From assembly GCA_034096865.1 (NCBI GenBank), contig JAWQFJ010026891.1:1-22155 (forward strand): DNA of 22,155 bases, written 5' to 3'. Below the pieces are notes generated by a model. The model was not told where the DNA came from and did not search any database. It saw nothing but the letters and a program-made list of their open reading frames with translations. Positions 15,881 through 22,155 of the stretch are shown here, piece by piece (the stretch's first letter is position 1; each line of letters opens with the position of its first letter). Origin of the DNA: Theodoxus fluviatilis (taxonomy: Eukaryota; Mollusca; Gastropoda; Cycloneritida; Neritidae). The position numbers were made by a program, and so were the translations under genes.

Positions 15881-15954
15881 TGTCAAACGTTTCTGGAAAC
15901 ATTAAAAACAAGTTTTTAAAACGTTTTCATGCTATCTGGGACATGCCCGCGTGC

Positions 15955-16008
15955 GCGTGTGCGCACACAGACACACAGACACACACACACACACACACAC
16001 TTGCGTGT

Positions 16009-16050
<42 letters not shown>

Positions 16051-16179
16051 TTGCGCACACAAACACTGACAAATACAAACACACAAATAGACCGATATAA
16101 AAAAAACACACAGATACACTTGCATGCACAGACACACACATACTCAAACATAAATAGACTGATGTTTAGAAACAAACAG

Positions 16180-16217
<38 letters not shown>

Positions 16218-16233
16218 CCACACGAAAAGTCTA
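15955..16233. repeat. CA-rich microsatellite cluster
   Basis: Two main CA tracts (about 15965-16050 and 16180-16216) are joined by ACACA-rich sequence with CG-containing interruptions near the left end. Confidence 0.92.
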
Positions 16234-16429
16234 ACAGACTGACACACTGATACATATACACAGACACACAACACAAACACACTGACAGATAGATCCACAG
16301 AGAGACACTAAAACAGCCATGCAGACAGACAAAAAGAAATTGAGAGACAGCCATGCAAAGGGGTGAAACACAAGAACAAGAGACAAAATGAAACCATTAC
16401 CTATCATCAAACTACAAAAACACTCACCT

Positions 16430-17695
16430 CCAATCACACTGCACACAACACTCACCGCCACTAACACTACACACAACATGCACACTCCTCCACTCAAACT
16501 ACAGACAACACTCACCTCCACTCAAACTACACACAACTCTCACCTCCACTCAAACTACAAACCACACTTACCTCCACTCAAACTACTGACAACACTCAAC
16601 TCCACTTACACTACACACAACACTCACCTCCACTCAAACTACACACAACACTCACCTCCACTCACACTACACACACCTCCACTCAAACTACACACAACAC
16701 TCACCTCCATTCAAACTACACACAACACTCACCTCCACTCAAACTACACACAACACTCACCTATACTTAAACTACACACAACACGCACCTTCACTCACAC
16801 TACAAACAACACTCACCTCTACTCAAACTACACACAACACTCACCTATACTCAAACTACAAAGAACGCTCACCTCCACTCAAACTACACACAACACTTAC
16901 CTCCACTCAAGCTACACACAACACTCACCTCCACTCAAACTACACACAACACTCACCTCCAGTCAAACTACACACAACACTCACCTCCACTCAAACCACA
17001 CACAACATTCACCTGCAATCAAACTCAACATAACACTCACCTTCACTCAAACTACACTCAACACACACCTCCACTCAAACTACACACAACACTCACCTCC
17101 ACTCAAAACTACACACAACACTCTCCTCCACTCAGACTGCAAACAACACTCACTTCCACTCAATGTACACACAACACTTACCTCCACTCAAACTACAAAC
17201 AACACTCAGCTTCAGTCAAACTACACACAACGCTCACCTCCAGTCAAACTACACACAACACTTACCTCCACTCAAATTACACACAACACTCACCTCCACT
17301 CAAACTACACACAACACTCACCTCCACTCAAACTACACACAACACTCAACTCCACTCAAACTACACACAACACTCACCTCCACTCTAACTACACACAACA
17401 CTCACCTCCACGCAAACACACAATCTTCACCTCCACTCAAACTGCACACAACACACACCTTCACAAACTACACACAACACACACATCCTCTCAAACTACA
17501 CACAACACACACCTCCACTCAAACTACACGCAACACTCACCTCCACACATACAACACACAATATTCACCTCCACTCAAACTACACACAACACTCACCTCC
17601 AGGCAAACAACACAAAATATTCACCTTCACTCAAACTACACACAACACTCACCTCCTCTCAAACTGCACACAACACACAACTCCACTCAAACTGC
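16430..17695. repeat. 28-bp minisatellite, roughly 43 degenerate copies
   Basis: The unit is ACACAACACTCACCTCCACTCAAACTAC with frequent substitutions and small indels. AAACTAC recurs at 28 bp steps, for example 16685 and 16713. The unit has no stop in any plus-strand phase, so a 476-codon plus-strand ORF (16388-17818) cycles through all three phases as a Thr/His/Asn-rich 28-residue repeat. I regard that ORF as a by-product. The strand is extremely C+A biased with almost no G. Confidence 0.92.
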
Positions 17696-17958
17696 ATTCT
17701 GAACACAGAGATGGTATCTCTGAAACAGATTGGTCACATGACTTTGGCTCCACATTCCAATGATTTACATATCACAACTCAACATGATCAAACGACCGTT
17801 GAGAGTAAAGAGAGATGATTCGATTTCACTCCAATTATTTATCACGATAGATAAACACAAATTTGGTGTTCTAATAAAACTAATCTATGAGATTTTGAGA
17901 AAATCATTTGAGAACTACTTTTAGCGCAAACATCGTCTACAAGGTTACAAAATGCCGT

Positions 17959-18154
17959 GAGCACGTGCGATTGTGTATACACGTGTATACCCAATCTTTG
18001 GAACCAGTATTAACGCAGCAAAAAGGATTCTTGTGGCTCCAGGCTGGTGGCACAAATCTATGGTTACACTCTCGCCAGTAAATGCTTTCCGGCCGGAACC
18101 TGCGGTCTAACAGCTATTCACACTGTTTGACGAGCTGCTGGAGTCCACACTTTG
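17959..18154 (+). promoter_or_regulatory. Candidate promoter and 5' UTR of the plus-strand gene
   Basis: GCACGTGC at 17961-17968 and a perfect 16 bp palindrome GTATACACGTGTATAC at 17975-17990 both centre on CACGTG E-box cores, 18 bp apart. A perfect 12 bp palindrome TTCCGGCCGGAA at 18087-18098 holds two back-to-back ETS-type CCGGAA cores. They lie 57-194 bp upstream of the proposed ATG and follow directly on repeat-rich DNA. E-box (bHLH) and ETS binding are known roles of these cores. Function here is inferred. Confidence 0.4.
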
Positions 18155-18182
18155 ATGATTTGTTTATCGACTGATGGTGTCG
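18155..18182 (+). CDS. Candidate first coding exon of an unrecognised gene
   Basis: ATG at 18155 opens nine codons (MICLSTDGV) plus one base. It ends at 18182 immediately before GTAAGTGATT, a near-perfect donor. The single leftover base joins TT of the exon at 19493 to make a Val codon, after which 29 further codons stay open. A second ATG at 18174 would also splice in frame (phase 0) but reads a different, less natural frame. Function unknown. Confidence 0.45.
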
Positions 18183-18481
18183 GTAAGTGATTTAACCTAC
18201 AATCCCGTTGCTATAAGGCTAATTGTCATGAATATGAAGAGAGATCCCAGACTTTTTCAGCCTGTGTGTCCGTCCACCTGTCCAGTATTTGTCTTTGGGT
18301 GATCGAACTGTTGAGCAGACTGTTTGGAGTTGAGTAGACTGATCAATTTAAATTCAGTGCAGTTTTTAATTTATGTTAGATCAGTGATGGAGAGGAACTT
18401 TTAATCCTCAGTTGTGGGATGGAGGAAAGAAAGATAGAGTTTTAATGACACATGCAAAGGCCTGTACTATTTGTAATGTTA

Positions 18482-19455
18482 ACTAATAATAATAATAATA
18501 CAGACTATTTCTAACGCACATACCTTCCCTAATAGGCAAGCTCATGGCGTGTACAATGATAAAGTCTACACTCATACAAAGCATTCTAACACTCACACAC
18601 TATACAATTGAAATAAAAAGAAAAATTAAATACAATACAATTAATTAAGTAGCAGGCAAAACACGAAACATAAAAGAGGCGCCTTCACTGCTCGTCAGGA
18701 AAGACTGACCGGAACAGGTGTGTCTTGAGGGAGGTTTTGAACTGGGACATGGAATTAGAGTGACGGACAGGGAAAGGTAGGCTATTCCACGTTACAGGGC
18801 CGATGTAGGAAAAAGCTCGCTGTCCTTGGGTTATCTTTTTGCGACGGGGGACATTTAACGTTTTGGTGTCTGCAGCTGAACGGTTATTTCTAGCGGGGGT
18901 GTAGACAGTGAGAATTTCTTTGAGTGCGTGTGGTGCAGTTTGATTGAAGAAGTTGAAACACATAATGGCTAGCTTATACTCTATCCTCTGAGCGACGGGG
19001 AGCCAATGCAGTGCACGAAGGAGTTTGGATGTGGGAGTTCTCTTGGGACATCTAAAGATTAATCTAGCAGCAGTGTTTTGGACTTTTTGCAGTTTGTTTA
19101 GCAGAGTGCCAGGAATGCCGGCAAGAAGAGAATTTCCATAATCAAGACGGGACAGAACAAGGGAAGTGACAAGGGTTTGAGTGGCCTGTTGTGAAAGATA
19201 GTGACGAATAGTGCCAATTTTCCTTAACTCGTAGTAAGCTAACTGGCAAACTTTGTTCACATGAACTCTCATAGAAAGATCATCATCAAACATGACACCT
19301 AAGTTCCTAACAGACTTTGAGAATTCTATCTCACTCTGGCCTATGGTTAGTTTCAGGGCCTGATCGAATTCGCCTCTACCGCCTAATGATATAAAAGGTT
19401 TATGTTGTGTCATGGAGTAGAGTTTCTGTCCTCGTGTCTTGCAATCAAAGGATAA
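18482..19455 (-). mobile_element. 5'-truncated CR1/L2-like non-LTR retrotransposon
   Basis: The minus-strand copy has the C-terminal RT region, about 190 bp of 3' UTR and a (TTA)n tail (TAA repeats at 18482-18501 on the plus strand). A 3' short tandem tail and 5' truncation are hallmarks of target-primed insertion in this superfamily. The 5' boundary is approximate, placed where family similarity fades. A convincing target-site duplication was not seen. It lies antisense in the inferred intron of the plus-strand gene. Confidence 0.8.
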
Positions 19456-19479
19456 ATTTAGCATGTAATATTTCTTCAT
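18685..19479 (-). pseudogene. RT C-terminal fragment of CR1/L2-like ORF2
   Basis: 264 open codons end at TGA 18685-18687. Family landmarks are visible in order: SVRNLGVMFDDDLSM, LVLSRLDYGNSLLAGIP, KLQKVQNTAARLIF, LHWLPVAQRIEYKL, AFSYIGPVTWNSLP and FKTSLKTHLF. These belong to the thumb and C-terminal part of the reverse transcriptase ORF. The endonuclease and the catalytic palm with its aspartate motif are absent, so it cannot encode an active enzyme. The first about 10-12 residues (MKKYYMLNLS) probably come from flanking sequence. No internal stop or frameshift, so the insertion is fairly young. Confidence 0.9.
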
Positions 19480-19492
19480 TCATACTTTGCAG

Positions 19493-19582
19493 TTGAGGGG
19501 TGTGATACTTTCACCCTTGAAGCAGCCACCAGAGAAATGCCAACCTCTGCTGCAGACCAATCTTCCTCCTCTTCATCTATAT
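19493..19582 (+). CDS. Candidate second exon of the plus-strand gene
   Basis: The 90 nt exon lies between CATACTTTGCAG and GTAAGTACATG. In the frame set by the 18155 ATG it reads EGCDTFTLEAATREMP followed by TSAADQ and a run of six serines. It ends one base into a codon. A serine run and a balanced composition suit real protein, but I recognise no domain. Exon 3 was not found in the window with confidence. A 3' splice site at about 21691 (CTTTTGGGTTGCAG) would be phase-open to 22145 but has no protein-like features. Confidence 0.45.
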
Positions 19583-19892
19583 GTAAGTACATGTATAGTC
19601 AGAAGAGACATTATCTACATTATGTGTACAAGGGGAAAGAATGCATACATGAAATGCTACAGACATGGTTTATGGAAGCAAATAGCAATTGAAAGCTATT
19701 GTGAAAATAATTCTTTGATAAAACCTACTTTTCACAACTCATACAATAGTCATTTAGTAATGATTCAAAAAGCAAACCTTTATTGCAAATTGTGTGGAAG
19801 AAAACCAGGATATTGTCATTGTTCTATGCTTCAAGACTAATTTTTTAACACCCCCAAAAGAGGCTGTGCTTGTAAATCTAAAATTAAATCCT

Positions 19893-19893
<1 letters not shown>
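19583..19893. other. Non-repetitive stretch, likely intronic
   Basis: Follows the exon 2 donor. It contains open but unremarkable codons and no recognisable domain, splice acceptor with good tract, or repeat. Confidence 0.4.
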
Positions 19894-20925
<1,032 letters not shown>

Positions 20926-22155
20926 GCGTGATGCCGACAATAGTACGACCAAGAACGGGGTCGAGTTTGAATTTGAATAGGTTGCTATGGGGATGGGCTG
21001 TCCGGGGGTTAATACCCTCGCTCAGGGAGTGATGGTTCGAGCTCGTGCAAATGCCACTTGCACGTGCTTTACCCACCATGCAACTGGTGGAAAGCGTCAC
21101 GTGGGGGTTTTCGCGCCTAGCGAAAGCATCGGTTAGCGTCATTCTCATCTTGTCTGTTGAGACGATCGGTCGTGTCGAGAGACTGCTCTTGGGGCGCGCG
21201 GGAGCGCGGCCTCTTGGGCCCCCGAGCTGGGAGGTTTTGGCCAGGGGTCTTAACCTGAATCGACTCGGCGGGAGTTGATGCTGCGGCTAGGTTGCTGCAG
21301 GTGTATTGCACGGCCTGTGGGAGGTACGTACGAGGGCGTAGAGATGCAATGTGCGCGTGAGAGTGTGCGTGTACGCGTATTCATGAGTGACACATAAGCT
21401 TGGTTCAGTAACTCAAGAAACTTAGTAATTCACTCTTTAAAACCTTTAAGACCACTATTGTAAGCTAGAGTCGGCTCAGCAAAATGGGGTAAAAGGAATT
21501 TACTTGTTCTGTAAACCTTAAGGGTTCCGTTTCTGTTACGGTCGTGAACCCGCATGTGGAACGGTTTTTTCTCTCCAATTTGGGCGTTCTAGTTGTGAAC
21601 ATTGGAGTGAATGAGGAGCTCTTTCTTGTGTTGAGTTCGATGGGCGTTTATGTCGTCAGTTATTGACTGTCTGCTTCTTTTGGGTTGCAGGCTTTCTTTT
21701 CTCCTTTCTTTTTCTTCCCTTTTCCCCTCGGTGTTCTTTCCTCTCCGGAAATCCCTGTCCCGGTGGCCTTCGCCTGTCTTCACCCCGTTGGAGAGCACGG
21801 AGGGACCCGGAGTCGAGCGTGCAGAAGGAGCATGGATACTGCTTGTCGCCGCCCCATCCTGAGTCTACGAGGGAGAGGGAGAAACCTGGAGACACTACTT
21901 TCTGCTGGTCTACGTTCAACGTTGGAGCGAGGGCCGGGCGACGTGAGACGTCGTATGTGAAGCGTGGGTGTTGTGCTTCACGCCTACTCCGTGCAAGCGG
22001 GAGTGTTCGCCAGGGAGTCGGGTACTTCGTGGTCCTCCTGAGAGCTACTACGAGGATCCGGGGATTACTAACTATGTTCTGGACTGTGTGGAGAACAAAC
22101 GGATGGTCAAGGTTCGGGATAAGGTCGAATCTTCATTTTTTTTAGTCTTTCCTCG
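20926..22155. other. CpG-rich unassigned region to the window end
   Basis: GC and CpG content rise sharply at about 20925, with dense CG to about 21360, a more AT-balanced part to about 21650, then GC-rich again. Open stretches exist on both strands (for example plus 21663-22145, minus 20927-21148) but carry no domain or motif I recognise. A good 3' splice site (GCTTCTTTTGGGTTGCAG) ends near 21690 on the plus strand. It could be a retroelement 5' region, a CpG-rich promoter, or an exon of the plus-strand gene. Confidence 0.45.

Larger units (their letters stand above)
12417..15940. mobile_element. Candidate non-autonomous element with terminal inverted repeats
   Basis: The left end reads CAGATAGGATGAAAAG at 12417. 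The right end, on the minus strand from 15938, reads CAGATAGCATGAAAACG, one mismatch in the first 15 bases. After a 14 bp gap both continue with GTTTTT, AATGTTT. AACGTTTT-type motifs fill both ends. The interior encodes no transposase. It holds two copies of a monomer-based block, a CT tract and a CR1-like fragment. No target-site duplication is visible, and the left end merges with a CA microsatellite. The alternative is two independent copies of one fold-back family, the left one truncated. Confidence 0.45.
18183..19492 (+). other. Inferred intron 1 of the plus-strand gene
   Basis: The donor GTAAGT at 18183 and the acceptor TTCATACTTTGCAG ending at 19492 delimit 1,310 bp. Most of it is an antisense retrotransposon copy (18482 to about 19455). 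The remaining 300 bp before the element is AT-rich with nothing recognised. Confidence 0.45.

Noticed and set aside
16388..17818. 476-codon Thr/His-rich protein gene
   Set aside because: It is entirely a 28 bp minisatellite read through shifting phases, with no conserved flanking domain. Kept only as a finding.
21000..21060. Possible tRNA or tRNA-derived SINE because of GGTTCGAGCTC near 21032
   Set aside because: It is only loosely like a B box. I could find no A box at the right distance and no cloverleaf.
21663..22145. 160-codon plus-strand ORF near the window end
   Set aside because: The composition is Arg/Ser/Gly-rich, as expected from GC-rich DNA, and there is no domain. It could be exon sequence after the 21690 splice site, but that is not supportable.

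Overview
The window is animal genomic DNA, most likely from a mollusc and probably a gastropod. The reasons are the large ankyrin-repeat STAND NTPase gene, the heavy load of CAGA, CA, GA and ATC simple repeats, truncated CR1/L2-type retrotransposon copies, and scattered GGGGAGATAAC-like motifs. The taxonomic call is an inference. No bacterial-style operon, rRNA or tRNA gene, or CRISPR array was seen.

Layout. 1-1022 is a CAGA-type tetranucleotide satellite. 1023-3586 holds two adjoining minisatellites (87 bp and 30 bp units), CA and GA tracts and a short C-rich duplication, with no gene I can support. 3587-9945 on the minus strand is one intact 6.36 kb coding exon. It encodes an nSTAND3-like P-loop NTPase domain, a helical middle, a 68-residue poly-aspartate tract and a very long ankyrin-type array ending in a stop. 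The apparent GTG start just upstream is intron sequence. The exon opens at a 3' splice site at 9945/9946, and two phase-compatible microexons (27 nt at 10597-10623 and 15 nt at 12146-12160) extend the protein upstream. The true start of this gene was not found.

12417-15940 is a candidate large non-coding mobile element. Its two ends carry a matching inverted terminal motif and AACGTTTT-rich sequence. Inside are two diverged copies of a block built from roughly 140 bp degenerate monomers, about 2.23 kb apart. A truncated CR1-like 3' end (about 14560-14712) and a CT-rich tract lie between them. 15955-16233 is CA-rich, and about 16430-17695 is a 28 bp minisatellite that happens to stay open in frame.

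17959-19582 on the plus strand looks like the start of a second gene: a palindrome-rich promoter region, a short first coding exon ending at a strong GTAAGT donor (18182/18183), an intron, and a 90 nt second exon (19493-19582). The intron carries an antisense, 5'-truncated CR1/L2-like retrotransposon (18482 to about 19455) whose RT C-terminal ORF is intact. A second, decayed minus-strand retrotransposon fragment occupies 20098-20925. From about 20926 to the window end the DNA becomes much richer in GC and CpG and I cannot assign it.

The two host genes are transcribed away from each other, separated by about 6 kb of repeats. The ankyrin STAND protein is of a type expected to sense a ligand and oligomerise. 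The function of the plus-strand gene is unknown.
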